From: Sphaerotilus montanus
GTDB taxonomy: Bacteria; Pseudomonadota; Gammaproteobacteria; Burkholderiales; Burkholderiaceae_C
Direction: 5' to 3'
Length of the DNA stretch: 64,000 nt
Assembly (NCBI RefSeq): GCF_013410775.1
Contig: NZ_JACCFH010000001.1
Location: 744,001-808,000, forward strand
In this document: positions 7,817-17,180 of the stretch, piece after piece
How the letters are laid out: the number at the start of each line of letters is the position of its first letter
Position numbering within the stretch: position 1 is the stretch's first letter
Position numbers and translations under genes: made by a program
The notes under the pieces: generated by a model
What the model saw: only the letters and a program-made list of their open reading frames with translations
Databases searched by the model: none
What the model was told of the DNA's origin: nothing

Positions 7817-8446
7817 TCACTTCGTGCCGAAGATCCGGTCGCCCGCGTCGCCCAGGCCGGGCACGATGTAGCCGTGGTCGTTGAGGTGATCGTCGATCGC
7901 GGCCAGCGTCAGCGACACGTCCGGGTGCGCCTCGGTCAGCGCCTTCACACCCTCGGGCGAGCCGATCATGCAGACCATCTTCAGGCTCGTCACCCCCGCC
8001 TCCTTCAGCCGGTGCAGCGCCGCCACCGCCGAGTTGCCGGTCGCCAGCATCGGGTCGACGACGATGACGGTGCGCTCCTGGATGTCCTCGGGCAGCTTCA
8101 GGTAGTACTCGATCGGCTCCAGCGTGGTCGGGTCGCGGAACAGCCCGATGTGGCCGACGCGGGCGCCGGGCAGCAGGTCGATCATGCCGTCGAGCATCCC
8201 GTTGCCCGCGCGCAGGATCGACACCAGGCACAGCTTCTTGCCGCTGATCACCGGCGAGCGCATCGCGGCCACCGGCGTCTGGATGTCGATCAGCTCGGTC
8301 GGCAGATCGCGCGTGACTTCGTAGGCCAGCATCGCGGCAATCTCGCGCACGAGGCGGCGGAAGTTGTCGGTGGTGGTGTCCTGGCTGCGCACATAGGTCA
8401 GCTTGTGCTGCATCAGCGGGTGGTCCACGACATGGACTGAAGACAT
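7817..8446 (-). CDS. upp: uracil phosphoribosyltransferase
   Basis: The product has 209 residues, the usual length for Upp. It converts uracil and PRPP to UMP and pyrophosphate. The family motifs are present: [20 protein letters not shown] at the N-terminus, [17 protein letters not shown], the PRPP loop [18 protein letters not shown], and the uracil-binding C-terminus [17 protein letters not shown]. The start at 8446 has an AAGGAG ribosome-binding site. In the URC pathway UMP formation is the entry step, so its position between URC4 and the RutR-like gene fits catabolism as well as salvage. Confidence 0.97.
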   Translation of the reverse strand: MSSVHVVDHPLMQHKLTYVRSQDTTTDNFRRLVREIAAMLAYEVTRDLPTELIDIQTPVAAMRSPVISGKKLCLVSILRAGNGMLDGMIDLLPGARVGHIGLFRDPTTLEPIEYYLKLPEDIQERTVIVVDPMLATGNSAVAALHRLKEAGVTSLKMVCMIGSPEGVKALTEAHPDVSLTLAAIDDHLNDHGYIVPGLGDAGDRIFGTK

Positions 8447-8477
8447 GGCGGCTCTCCTTGTCAAAAACGTTGGATCG

Positions 8478-9761
8478 TCAAAAAACGGTGCCATCGCTGG
8501 CGATGTTGAGCGGCGGCGCGCCCCCCGGTCGGCGGGCGGCGGCGAGTCGGCGTCCGGTCGCCCAGGTGCCGCCTTCCAGCACACACGCCAGCGGAAACGC
8601 CTCGGCCGACAGCCCCAGCGTGGCCCGGACCCCTTCCGCAATCAGGTCCAGCGCCGCCACCGTCACCGCCCGCCACTCGACGATGGCCGGATCATCCACC
8701 GACAGCAGCACGGTCGGCAACGCCCCCGACGCCGGCATCAGCAGGCCAGTGTCCAGCAACAGCCCGCCGTTGCGGTACTCGGGCAGGCCGGTCAGCGCGT
8801 CCAGCCCAGTGACGCTCAGGCCCGCGTCGGCCAGCGGCTCCAGCAGCGAATACGTCAGCCACTGCGTCAGCTTGTGGAACGGCATCCAGCCATCGGCGGT
8901 CGCCGGGTGGTGCCAGCAGTCGCCGAGGTTGACGCCCTCCAGCGCCAGCCGCCCAGGCCACACCGGGCCCAGCGCGCGCAGCAAGGTGCCGAGCACCACA
9001 TCGGCGTCGATCCGGTCGCCTTCGGCCTGCATCAGCAGGAAATCGAGCATGTTGCCCAGCCGCGCCGGCACACCGAACACCGCGGGTGTCGCAGCCATCA
9101 CTTCGCCGAGCCGCCGCAGCAGCGCAGCCCGACCGTCCAGCCCGACCAGCGGGTTGTCGGCGCCCACCTGGAACGCACCGGCCAGCGCGTCGGGCGTCAC
9201 CGCGGCGAGCGCGGCGGCGTCGGTGCGCAGCGGCGCCTTGGCATCCGCCGACCAACCCCCACGCGCGAACCAGTCGAAGCTCGCCACGCCCAGCCCTTCC
9301 GAGCGCGACAGGCGCTGGCCATGCGCCGCATCGTCGTAATGCCAAGCTGCGCCAGCACCGGCATCAAGCAGCACGCTCGGGATCACGAGGTCGATGCGTA
9401 CCCGGGCGCGCTCCAGGCGCTGCGCCTCGCCCGCCAGCCCGGCCGCGTCGGCGAGGGCAGCCCAGCGATCCGCGCCACCCGCCTCGAAATGGCGCCACCG
9501 GCTGTGAACCGGCACGCGCAGGTCCGGGTAACTCGCCCGCGTCGTCTCGACCACCGCCGCGACGGTCGCCGCCAGCCGCGACGGCTCCCAGCGCCAGTGC
9601 GGCGAGCGCCCCGCCGCGACGTGGTCCAGCACCGCATGGCTGCGCGCACGCACCGCCCGCGCGCTCAGCAGCGGCGTCGCCGGGTGGTCCGCCGGGACAG
9701 GGGTGTGCCAGCCGGGGCCGCCCCAGGGATCTGGCGTGGGTGTTGATGCCGCCATGCTCAC
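8478..9761 (-). CDS. URC4/urg3 (DUF1688) family uracil catabolism protein
   Basis: The 427-residue product matches the DUF1688/URC4 family along its length: [25 protein letters not shown], the [20 protein letters not shown] stretch, [28 protein letters not shown] and [16 protein letters not shown]. Fungal URC4 is needed to degrade uracil by the URC route, in which ribosylurea has been reported as an intermediate. Its chemistry is not settled. The GTG at 9761 overlaps the URC1 stop codon as GTGA, so the pair is translationally coupled. An ATG at 9755 is an alternative start. The protein is cytosolic with no export signal. Confidence 0.92.
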   Translation of the reverse strand: MSMAASTPTPDPWGGPGWHTPVPADHPATPLLSARAVRARSHAVLDHVAAGRSPHWRWEPSRLAATVAAVVETTRASYPDLRVPVHSRWRHFEAGGADRWAALADAAGLAGEAQRLERARVRIDLVIPSVLLDAGAGAAWHYDDAAHGQRLSRSEGLGVASFDWFARGGWSADAKAPLRTDAAALAAVTPDALAGAFQVGADNPLVGLDGRAALLRRLGEVMAATPAVFGVPARLGNMLDFLLMQAEGDRIDADVVLGTLLRALGPVWPGRLALEGVNLGDCWHHPATADGWMPFHKLTQWLTYSLLEPLADAGLSVTGLDALTGLPEYRNGGLLLDTGLLMPASGALPTVLLSVDDPAIVEWRAVTVAALDLIAEGVRATLGLSAEAFPLACVLEGGTWATGRRLAAARRPGGAPPLNIASDGTVF

Positions 9762-9995
9762 GCCTCCAGCCCGCGGCCCTTCGCCACGGTCAGCTCTTCG
9801 GCGTCGGGCGTGTAGGTCGAGAAGTAACCGGCGGCCTTCTTCGCGTCCATCTCCACCTGCGCGTCGGCGGGGATCAGCTCATCAGGGATCGGCACGCGCT
9901 CGACCACCTCGATGCCCTGCGCCGTCAGCGCGTCGTGTTTCATGTTGCTCATCGAGGCCCAGCGGTCGATGCGCGTGATGCCGAGCCAGTGGAAG

Positions 9996-10030
<35 letters not shown>

Positions 10031-10112
10031 CACGCCGGCCACGCACTCGGTGCGCTCGAAATACGTCTCGGCGCGGTCGCCGCCGACCTGGCGCTTGCGG
10101 GCGTTGTAGACG

Positions 10113-10144
<32 letters not shown>

Positions 10145-10932
10145 TTCCTTGCGGTTGTAGATCACCACGCCGACGCCGCCCTGCTGCGCCATCTCGATGC
10201 AGACCTCGATGCCGTGCGCGAGGTAGGGGCGGCAGGTGCAGATGTCCGAGCCGAACACGTCCGAGCCGTTGCATTCGTCGTGGACGCGGCAGGCCACCTT
10301 GGTTTCCGGCTGGCCCAGCTTGGACACGTCGCCGAAGAAGTACAGCGTCATCCCACCGATCGGCGGCAGGAACACCTTCAGGTCCGGCCGCGTGACCAGT
10401 TCCGGGAACATGCCGGCGGTCTGCTCGAACAGGTTGCGGCGCAGCGTGCTTTCCTTGATGCCAAAGCGCTTGGCGATGCCCGGCAGGTACCAGACCGGGT
10501 CGATCGCCGCCTTGGTGACGCGCACGTCGCCGTTGGCGTTGAGGATCTCGCCATCGGGCACCAGCCGGCCGGACTGGATCGCGGCCAGCAGCTCGGGCAT
10601 GTTGATGTGCGCCTTGGTGACCGCGATGGTCGGGCGGACGTCGATGCCCTGCGCGATCTGGGCGCTGAAGACCTGCCCGGCCCGGTGACCCCAGGGGTCG
10701 AAGGAGACGATCTTCTCGGGGTCGGCCCACTGCGGATGCGGGCCGATCGGCTCGGCGGGCGCCGTGTCGGTCAGGTCGGGCTTGTGCAGCCGCTGCAGCT
10801 TGCCGGACGCGATGGCCAGCGCGCGGTAGACGGCGTAGGCGCCCGAGTGCGAGCCGATGGCGTTGCGGTGCGCCGGGTTGGTGAGGCTCGCGATGATCGG
10901 GCCGCGGGCCTCGGGGGTGGCGGCGCCCCAAT

Positions 10933-12211
10933 GGGCACTTCTAGAAACCGACCCTGACCGCCGCCTGAGCCGCGCGCTGCGGCAAGATACCGCCCCATGA
11001 TCACACCCCGCACCAAGCCATCGAGCTTCTTTCCTGAGGAGGCCGCGGACGACCTGTTCGTGGTGCAGCAGCGCAAGGCCAAGCTGGAGGGCTACGTACA
11101 GACGCTGGCGGCGATGGACGAACTGATCGACTTCGCAGCGATGGCCGCGGCGGTGGACAAGGCCTGCCCTCGCGCTGACCGCAGCAAGGGCGGACGCCCG
11201 CCGTACCCGACCGAGGCGCTGGTGCGCATGGTGTTCCTGCAAGGGCTGTACAACCTGTCGGACGAGCAGTGCGAGCACCAGGTGCTGGACAGGATGAGCT
11301 TCCAGCGGTTCTGCCGGCTGGACGGCGCGCTGAACATTCCGGACGCACGCACGCTGTGGAACTTCCGGCAGCGGCTGGCCGAAGGCGGGCTGGGAGGCCG
11401 GGCGATTTTCGAGGCGTTGAGCCAGCAGTTGCAGCGGCACGGCTTCATCCCGAGGGGCGGGCAGATCGTGGACGCCAGCATCGTGCAGGCGCCGATCACG
11501 CAGGCCAACGCCCGGGAGCGCGATGCGCTGAACAAGGGGGAGGCGCCCGAGGGCTGGAGCAAGAAGCGCCTGGCGCACACCGACCGGGACGCGCGCTGGA
11601 CGCAAAAGCACGGCAAGTCGTACTACGGCTACAAGCTGCACGGCAACGTGGACGCACGCTACAAGCTGATCCGCCAGATGAAGATCACGGCGGCCAACGC
11701 CGACGACGGACAGCAACTGCCCGACGTGCTGCAGGTGGCGAACACGCGCAAGCGGCTGCTGGCCGACCGGGGCTACGACAGCGCGGCCAACCGTCAGACG
11801 CTGCAGCAGCACGGACTGGCCGACGGCATCGCGCGTCGCGCCAAGCCAGGGCAGACGGCCAAGGTTCGACTCAAGCAGCGCAACAAGACGATCAACCGCA
11901 CGCGGGCGCGGGTCGAGCACGTGTTCGCGGCGCTGAGCCAGCAGGGCGGCAAGTGCGTGCGGGCGATGACGCTGGCGCGCAATGCGCTGGCGATCACGCT
12001 GCAGTGCGCGGCCTACAACGCGCGCAGGCTGGTGTGGCTGGTCAAGAGCGCAGGTCCGTCCGCACAGCCCGCGTGAGGGGAAAAACCCCGTCGCGGGGCA
12101 CCGCGGCGGCGGGGACAGGGGCTCGCCGCCGTCATCCACTGCTCGTCTGAGCTGGATTTGTGCAGGCTCAGACCAGGTTCAGGGCTGCAGGGCCGGTTTC
12201 TAGAAGTGCCC
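10933..12211 (+). mobile_element. IS5-family insertion sequence, 1279 bp, in URC1
   Basis: The ends are inverted repeats: GGGCACTTCTAGAAACCG at 10933-10950 is matched exactly in reverse at 12194-12211, and the match continues with one mismatch to 24 bp. The target duplication is CAAT (10929-10932 and 12212-12215). One transposase gene fills it. The size, the 4-bp duplication and the transposase fit the IS5 family. Both ends are intact, so it looks recent and possibly still mobile. Confidence 0.95.
10997..12076 (+). CDS. IS5-family DDE transposase
   Basis: The product has 359 residues. The N-terminal part contains GGRPPYPTEALVRMVFLQGL, typical of the DUF772 transposase N-terminus. The DDE catalytic core is visible as GGQIVDASIVQAP (first Asp), LLADRGYDSAANR (second Asp) and RTRARVEHVFA (Glu). 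YGYKLHGNVD is the usual motif between the first two. No frameshift or stop is seen, so the enzyme is probably functional. It is transcribed opposite to the operon it interrupts. Confidence 0.95.
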   Translation: MITPRTKPSSFFPEEAADDLFVVQQRKAKLEGYVQTLAAMDELIDFAAMAAAVDKACPRADRSKGGRPPYPTEALVRMVFLQGLYNLSDEQCEHQVLDRMSFQRFCRLDGALNIPDARTLWNFRQRLAEGGLGGRAIFEALSQQLQRHGFIPRGGQIVDASIVQAPITQANARERDALNKGEAPEGWSKKRLAHTDRDARWTQKHGKSYYGYKLHGNVDARYKLIRQMKITAANADDGQQLPDVLQVANTRKRLLADRGYDSAANRQTLQQHGLADGIARRAKPGQTAKVRLKQRNKTINRTRARVEHVFAALSQQGGKCVRAMTLARNALAITLQCAAYNARRLVWLVKSAGPSAQPA

Positions 12212-12312
12212 CAATGCACCTCGGTGCTCGACAGGTCGCGCCGCTGGGGATGGGACGTCAGGACGATGTGCTCAGCCATGAAGGGACTCCGGGGACTTCG
12301 GAACTCTGAAAC

Positions 12313-12328
12313 TTGACCAGTCGGTCAA
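12313..12328 (-). promoter_or_regulatory. RutR-like operator upstream of the URC operon
   Basis: TTGACCAGTCGGTCAA is an interrupted palindrome, with arms TTGACC and GGTCAA around AGTC. It differs at one position from the E. coli RutR consensus TTGACCAnnTGGTCAA. It lies 34 bases upstream of the URC1 start, in the AT-richer stretch where the operon promoter should be, and a RutR-like gene is in the same operon. The assignment follows from the known RutR site. Binding has not been shown. Confidence 0.8.
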
Positions 12329-12408
12329 CTTTCATCCCTTCATAGCGAGTTGCGTGCCAGTGCTTACCCGAGGTTCCCGCACCGCAACAGGGCAGAACCG
12401 TGCAGAAC

Positions 12409-13071
12409 TCAGTACGTGATGGTGCGCACGCCGCTGGCCGTGCCCAGCAGGCAGACACGCGCCTTGTGCCGCGCGAAGATGCCGACGGTGACGACGCCCG
12501 GCCACTGGTTGACCTCGGTCTCCATCGCCAGCGGGTCGGTGATCTGCAGGCCGCGCACGTCGAGGATGTGGTTGCCGTTGTCGGTCACGACGCCTTGACG
12601 CAACGTCGCGTCACCACCGTAAGCCGCCTGGAAGCGGCGGGCGACCTGCGCCGCCGCCATCGGGATCACCTCGACCGGCAGCGGGAAGCGGCCCATCACG
12701 TCCACCAGCTTGCTCTCGTCGGCGATGCAGATGAAGCGCTCGGCCAGGTCGGCGACGATCTTCTCGCGGGTCAGCGCCGCACCACCGCCCTTGACCATGT
12801 TCCCGGCCGCGTCGATCTCGTCGGCGCCGTCGATGTAGACGGGGATCGAGGTGACCTCGGCCGCGTCGAACACGGGGATGCCGTGCGCCTGCAGCCGCGC
12901 CGTGCTGGCAACGGACGACGAGACGGCGCCGCGGATCGTGTCCTTCACCGTCGCAAGGGCGTCGATGAACTTGTTGACGGTGGAGCCGGTGCCGACGCCG
13001 ACGACGGAGCCGGGTTGCACGTACTGGAGGGCGGCCTGGCCGACGAGGGCCTTGAGTTCGTCTTGGGTCAT
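12409..13071 (-). CDS. rpiA: ribose-5-phosphate isomerase A
   Basis: The 220-residue product interconverts ribose-5-phosphate and ribulose-5-phosphate in the non-oxidative pentose phosphate pathway. It aligns closely with E. coli Rpi[19 protein letters not shown] at the start, [14 protein letters not shown] (phosphate loop), YIDGADEID with the catalytic Asp, [14 protein letters not shown] with the catalytic Lys, and [11 protein letters not shown]. The start at 13071 matches the E. coli N-terminus. In-frame ATGs at 13095 and 13125 would add up to 18 residues without family support. It is divergent from pyrD, with only about 58 bases between the starts. Confidence 0.96.
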   Translation of the reverse strand: MTQDELKALVGQAALQYVQPGSVVGVGTGSTVNKFIDALATVKDTIRGAVSSSVASTARLQAHGIPVFDAAEVTSIPVYIDGADEIDAAGNMVKGGGAALTREKIVADLAERFICIADESKLVDVMGRFPLPVEVIPMAAAQVARRFQAAYGGDATLRQGVVTDNGNHILDVRGLQITDPLAMETEVNQWPGVVTVGIFARHKARVCLLGTASGVRTITY

Positions 13072-13129
13072 GGTGGAGTGCGCAGGGGCAGGCATTGAAG
13101 GCGATTGAATCGGGGACAATCGCACGATT

Positions 13130-14167
13130 ATGGCCCTCGTTCCCTACGCCCTCACCCGCCCCTTCCTGTTCGGACTCGACCCGGAAGCCGCCCACGAACT
13201 GACGCTCGACTCGATCGCGCGCTTCCAGAACTCGCCGCTGCAATGCCTCTGGGCGCACAGCCGTGTCAGTGACCCAGTGACGGTGGCGGGGCTGAAGTTC
13301 CCGAACCGCATCGGGCTGGCCGCGGGGCTGGACAAGAACGGCCGCTGCATCGACGGCCTCGGCGCGATGGGCTTCGGCTTCATCGAGGTCGGCACCGTGA
13401 CGCCGAAAGGCCAGCCCGGCAACCCGAAGCCGCGCATGTTCCGCCTGCCGGAAGCCAACGCGCTGATCAACCGGCTGGGCTTCAACAACGAGGGGCTCGA
13501 CAGCTTCCTCGCCAACGTGAAGCGCGCGACCAGCTTCCGCCGCGCGGGCGGCATCCTCGGGCTGAACATCGGCAAGAACGCGGTCACGCCGATCGAGAAC
13601 GCGGTCGATGACTACCTGATCGGACTGGCCGGCGTCTATCCGCACGCCGACTACGTGACCGTCAACATCTCCAGCCCGAACACCAAGAACCTGCGCGCGC
13701 TGCAGAGCGACGAGGCGCTGGACGCACTGCTGTCGGCCTTGCAGGCGCGCAAGCTGCAACTCGCGAAGGAGCACGGCCGCACGGTGCCGATGTTCGTGAA
13801 GATCGCGCCCGACCTCGACGAGGCGCAGGTCAAGGTGATCGCCGCGACGCTGAAGAACAACGGCATCGACGGCGTGATCGCCACCAACACCACCATCGGG
13901 CGCGACGCGGTGAAGGGCCTGAAGCACGCAGAGGAAGCGGGCGGCCTGTCCGGCGCGCCCGTGTTCGAGGCGAGCAACAAGGTGATCCGCCAGTTGCGCG
14001 CCGAGCTGGGCAGCGCGTACCCGATCATCGGCGTGGGCGGCGTGCTCAGCGGCGCGGATGCGAAGGCCAAGCGGCAAGCCGGGGCGGATCTGGTGCAGGT
14101 CTACACCGGCCTCATCTACCGTGGCCCGGCGCTGGCCAGCGAGTGCGCGCGAGCCCTGCGCCGCTGA
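13130..14167 (+). CDS. pyrD: dihydroorotate dehydrogenase (quinone), class 2
   Basis: The 345-residue product oxidises dihydroorotate to orotate with FMN and passes electrons to membrane quinone, the fourth step of pyrimidine synthesis. Class 2 features are the N-terminal helix region ([19 protein letters not shown]), [33 protein letters not shown], the [15 protein letters not shown] motif with the catalytic Ser, FVKIAPDL, and [13 protein letters not shown] at the FMN site. It is a single gene, followed after a few bases by a pair of palindromic repeats. It is close to the uracil operon but divergent from rpiA, so shared regulation is not evident. Confidence 0.97.
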   Translation: MALVPYALTRPFLFGLDPEAAHELTLDSIARFQNSPLQCLWAHSRVSDPVTVAGLKFPNRIGLAAGLDKNGRCIDGLGAMGFGFIEVGTVTPKGQPGNPKPRMFRLPEANALINRLGFNNEGLDSFLANVKRATSFRRAGGILGLNIGKNAVTPIENAVDDYLIGLAGVYPHADYVTVNISSPNTKNLRALQSDEALDALLSALQARKLQLAKEHGRTVPMFVKIAPDLDEAQVKVIAATLKNNGIDGVIATNTTIGRDAVKGLKHAEEAGGLSGAPVFEASNKVIRQLRAELGSAYPIIGVGGVLSGADAKAKRQAGADLVQVYTGLIYRGPALASECARALRR

Positions 14168-14175
14168 CCCACCCC

Positions 14176-14244
14176 GTCATCCTCGCGAATGCGAGGACCC
14201 ACCCGTTGCGCAGCCCGTAGGTTCCCGCTTTCGCGGGAATGACG
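14176..14244. repeat. inverted pair of REP-like palindromes
   Basis: Two related units face each other: GTCATCCTCGCGAATGCGAG (14176-14195) and, in reverse, GTCATTCCCGCGAAAGCGGG (complement of about 14225-14244). Each can form its own hairpin and the two can pair with each other. They fill the gap between convergent pyrD and the ABC transporter gene. The placement fits a bidirectional 3'-end element of the REP/BIME type. A third copy is at 7162-7186. Confidence 0.85.
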
Positions 14245-14266
14245 AGAAAGCGAGCGGCGGGACGCC

Positions 14267-15262
14267 TCAGATCCGCCGCTCTTCCACCGCGTGGCACGCC
14301 ACGCGCACCCCGTCCACCTCGGTCAGCACCGGCCGCTCCGCGCGGCACCGCGCGTTGGCATGCGGACAGCGCGGGTTGAACGCACAGCCCGCGGGCGGGT
14401 TCAGCGCATCGGGCACCTCCCCTTGCACCGGCGTGCGCGCCCGGCCGCTCATGCGGATGTCGGGAATCGCGTCCAGCAGCATCCGCGTGTACGGATGGCG
14501 CGGCTGGGCAAACAGCGTCCGCTTGTCCGCCACCTCGACCAGCCGCCCGAGGTACATCACGCCCACCCGGTCGCTCACATGCCGCACCACCGCGAGGTTG
14601 TGCGAGATGAAGAGATACGTCAGCCCGCGCTCGCGCTGCAGATCCTTCATCAGGTTCAGCACCTGCGCCTGCACCGAGACATCCAGCGCCGAGGTCGGCT
14701 CGTCGCACACCAGGAACTCGGGACTCGTCGCCAAGGCGCGGGCAATCGATACCCGCTGGCGCTGGCCGCCTGAGAACTGGTGCGGGAAGCGGTCGAGGTC
14801 AGCGCCAGCCAGCCCCACCTGCGTCAGCAGCTCAGCCGCCCGCTCGCGCAGCGCCGCGCGGCCGGTCAGCAGCCCGTGTTCCAGCAGCGGCTCGCCGACG
14901 ATGTCCGCCACCGTCCAGCGCGGGTTCAGGCTCGCATACGGATCCTGAAAGATCATCTGCAAACGCCGCCTGAGCGCCTGCCCTTGCGGCGTGACCAGCG
15001 TGGCGTGCAGCGGCTGGCCGTCGATGCGCACCTCGCCGCGGGTCGGCGCGTGCAGGCCGACCAGCAAGCGCGCCACCGTGCTCTTGCCGCAACCAGACTC
15101 GCCCACCAGCGCCAGCGTCTGCCCCTTCGGAATCTCGAAGCCGACGCCATCGACCGCATGCACCCACTGCCGCGGCCGGCGCTCGATCACCCGGTTCAGC
15201 CACGGCGCCGAGACATCGAAGGTCTTCGTCAGGTCGCGGACCTCCACCAGCGGCGCCGTCAT
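14267..15262 (-). CDS. dppF: peptide ABC transporter ATP-binding protein (DppF/OppF type)
   Basis: The 331-residue product has all ABC ATPase motifs: Walker [14 protein letters not shown]-loop [15 protein letters not shown], signature [16 protein letters not shown], Walker [15 protein letters not shown] and switch His ISHNLAVV. The C-terminal oligopeptide-transporter extension is present ([32 protein letters not shown]), with Cys residues that in relatives bind an iron-sulfur cluster. It is the last gene of a minus-strand operon and starts just before the DppD-like stop. Whether the substrate is dipeptide, oligopeptide or another peptide-like solute cannot be read from the sequence. Confidence 0.93.
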   Translation of the reverse strand: MTAPLVEVRDLTKTFDVSAPWLNRVIERRPRQWVHAVDGVGFEIPKGQTLALVGESGCGKSTVARLLVGLHAPTRGEVRIDGQPLHATLVTPQGQALRRRLQMIFQDPYASLNPRWTVADIVGEPLLEHGLLTGRAALRERAAELLTQVGLAGADLDRFPHQFSGGQRQRVSIARALATSPEFLVCDEPTSALDVSVQAQVLNLMKDLQRERGLTYLFISHNLAVVRHVSDRVGVMYLGRLVEVADKRTLFAQPRHPYTRMLLDAIPDIRMSGRARTPVQGEVPDALNPPAGCAFNPRCPHANARCRAERPVLTEVDGVRVACHAVEERRI

Positions 15263-16260
15263 GCGATCCCCTCGGTCGCCGCCCCGGGCGAGACACGCCA
15301 GCAGGCGGCGCGGGTTTCACCGCCAGTCGCCATCAGCTCGGGCCGCTCGCGACGGCAGCGTTCGACCACCCGTTCGCAGCGCGGATGGAAGGCACAGCCC
15401 GTCGGCATCGCGTTCAGCCGCGGCATCGCGCCGTCGATCTGCAGCAAGCGCTCGCGGTCCTCGTCCATCGACGGGATCGCGCCCATCAGGCCGACGCTGT
15501 ACGGGTGCGCCGGCCGGTGGATCAGCGCGCCGACCGGCCCGATCTCGGCGATGCGCCCGGCGTACATCACCGCCACGCGGTCGCAGGTCTCGGCGATCAC
15601 GCCCATGTCGTGCGTGATCAGCATCACCGCCGCGCCGCGCTCCCGGCAGACGCGCTTCAGCAAGGCAATGATCTGCGCCTGGATCGACACGTCGAGCGCC
15701 GTCGTCGGCTCGTCCGCGATGACCAGCCGCGGCTCGGCGGCCAGCGCCAGCGCGATCACGACCCGCTGGCGCATGCCGCCGGAGAACTGGTGCGGGTAGT
15801 GGTCGAGCCGCTGTTCGGGGGCGGGAATGCCGGTGTCGGCCAGCAACTGCACCGCCCTCGCCCGCGCCGCCTGCCGATCGAAACCGAGGTGCGCCTGAAT
15901 GGTTTCCACGAGCTGCTGCCCGACCGTGAACAGCGGGTTCAGCGAGGTCAGTGGATCCTGGAACACCATGCCGATCTGCCGACCGCGCACCTTGCGCATC
16001 TCGTCGGGCGGCAGGTTGTCGATGCGGCGGCCGTCGAGCCGGACCTCGCCCGCGGCGATGCGGCCGGGCGGGTCGAGCAGGCCGATGATGGCCGCGCCGG
16101 TCAGCGACTTGCCAGCGCCAGACTCACCGACCACGCCGAGGATCTCGCCTGCGGCGAGGCTGAAGGACACATCGTCCAGCGCCCGCAGCGCGCCGTGGCG
16201 GTGCGCAAATTCCACCCGCAGGTGATCGACTTCAAGCAGAGGTTTCACCAAAACAGTCAC
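15259..16260 (-). CDS. dppD: peptide ABC transporter ATP-binding protein (DppD/OppD type)
   Basis: The 333-residue product has Walker [16 protein letters not shown]-loop [15 protein letters not shown], signature [16 protein letters not shown], Walker [15 protein letters not shown] and His switch ITHDMGVI. The oligopeptide-type C-terminus has [18 protein letters not shown]. The start is GTG 16260, which overlaps the preceding permease stop as GTGA. No ATG lies nearby. The stop overlaps the start of the DppF-type gene by 4 bases. With that protein it should form the ATPase dimer of the importer. Confidence 0.93.
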   Translation of the reverse strand: MTVLVKPLLEVDHLRVEFAHRHGALRALDDVSFSLAAGEILGVVGESGAGKSLTGAAIIGLLDPPGRIAAGEVRLDGRRIDNLPPDEMRKVRGRQIGMVFQDPLTSLNPLFTVGQQLVETIQAHLGFDRQAARARAVQLLADTGIPAPEQRLDHYPHQFSGGMRQRVVIALALAAEPRLVIADEPTTALDVSIQAQIIALLKRVCRERGAAVMLITHDMGVIAETCDRVAVMYAGRIAEIGPVGALIHRPAHPYSVGLMGAIPSMDEDRERLLQIDGAMPRLNAMPTGCAFHPRCERVVERCRRERPELMATGGETRAACWRVSPGAATEGIA

Positions 16261-17180
16261 CGCAGCCGGGGATTGAGAACATCGCGCAGCCAGTCGCCCA
16301 GCAGGTTCACGCTCAGCGCGATCAGCACCAGCATCGCACCTGGAAACACCGTGATCCACCACTCGCCCGAAAACAGGAAATCGTTGCCGGTGCGGATCAG
16401 CGTGCCGAGGCTCGGCGAGGTCGGCGGCACGCCCACACCGAGGAAGGACAGCGTCGCCTCGGTGATGATGGCGGTGGCCACCTGCACGGTCGCCAGCACC
16501 AGCACCGGCCCGAGCACGTTCGGCAGCACATGCCGGCGCATGATCCGCAGCGGCGTGACCCCGATCACCCGCGCCGCCTGCACGTAGTCCTTCTGCCGCT
16601 CCACCATCGTCGAGCCGCGCACCGTGCGGGCGTACTGCACCCAGCCGGTCAACGAGATCGCCAGCACCAGCACCGAGAACGCCAGCAGGTCGTGCGCGTT
16701 CGGCCAGAGCGCCTTGCCGACGCCGTCGATCAGCAGCGCCACCAGGATCGACGGGAACGACAGCATCACGTCGCAGATGCGCATGATCAGCGCGTCCGTG
16801 CGCCCGCCGACGAACCCCGCCAGCAGCCCCAGCCCGACCCCGACCACCAGCGACAGCAGCACCGACGCCAGCCCCACCAGCAGCGAGATGCGGGCGCCGT
16901 ACATCACCGCGGAGAGGATGTCGCGGCCCTGGTCGTCGGTGCCAAGTGGGTATTGCCGCTGGCCCTCCGGCGACCATGCAGGCGGCAGCCGGGACGACAT
17001 CAGGTCGAGGCTGGCGAGGTCGAAGGGGTTGTGCGGCGCGATCCAGGGCGCGCCGAACGCCGCGATCAGGCACGCCACGAACACGAACGCCGCCCCCATC
17101 GCGGCGGGTGACCCCGTGAAGCTGTGCCAGACCTCGCTGTCGCGCCACCCGCCGCGCACCGCCGTCGTCGCCACCGTCAT
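16257..17180 (-). CDS. dppC: peptide ABC transporter permease (DppC type)
   Basis: The 307-residue inner-membrane permease has an N-terminal segment (GAAFVFVACLIAAFGAPWIA), then the extracytoplasmic GTDDQGRDILSAVMYGARIS motif typical of DppC/OppC, and five further hydrophobic segments. The ATPase-coupling loop is YVQAARVIGVTPLRIMRRHV. The start at 17180 gives an ATGA overlap with the binding-protein stop. An ATG six codons upstream (17198) is possible but would overlap more. It pairs with the DppB-type permease encoded upstream. Confidence 0.92.
   Translation of the reverse strand: MTVATTAVRGGWRDSEVWHSFTGSPAAMGAAFVFVACLIAAFGAPWIAPHNPFDLASLDLMSSRLPPAWSPEGQRQYPLGTDDQGRDILSAVMYGARISLLVGLASVLLSLVVGVGLGLLAGFVGGRTDALIMRICDVMLSFPSILVALLIDGVGKALWPNAHDLLAFSVLVLAISLTGWVQYARTVRGSTMVERQKDYVQAARVIGVTPLRIMRRHVLPNVLGPVLVLATVQVATAIITEATLSFLGVGVPPTSPSLGTLIRTGNDFLFSGEWWITVFPGAMLVLIALSVNLLGDWLRDVLNPRLR

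Noticed and set aside
12611-14077. Long minus-strand frame over pyrD and rpiA
   Set aside because: It is antisense to pyrD and out of frame in rpiA; both are established enzymes with full motifs.
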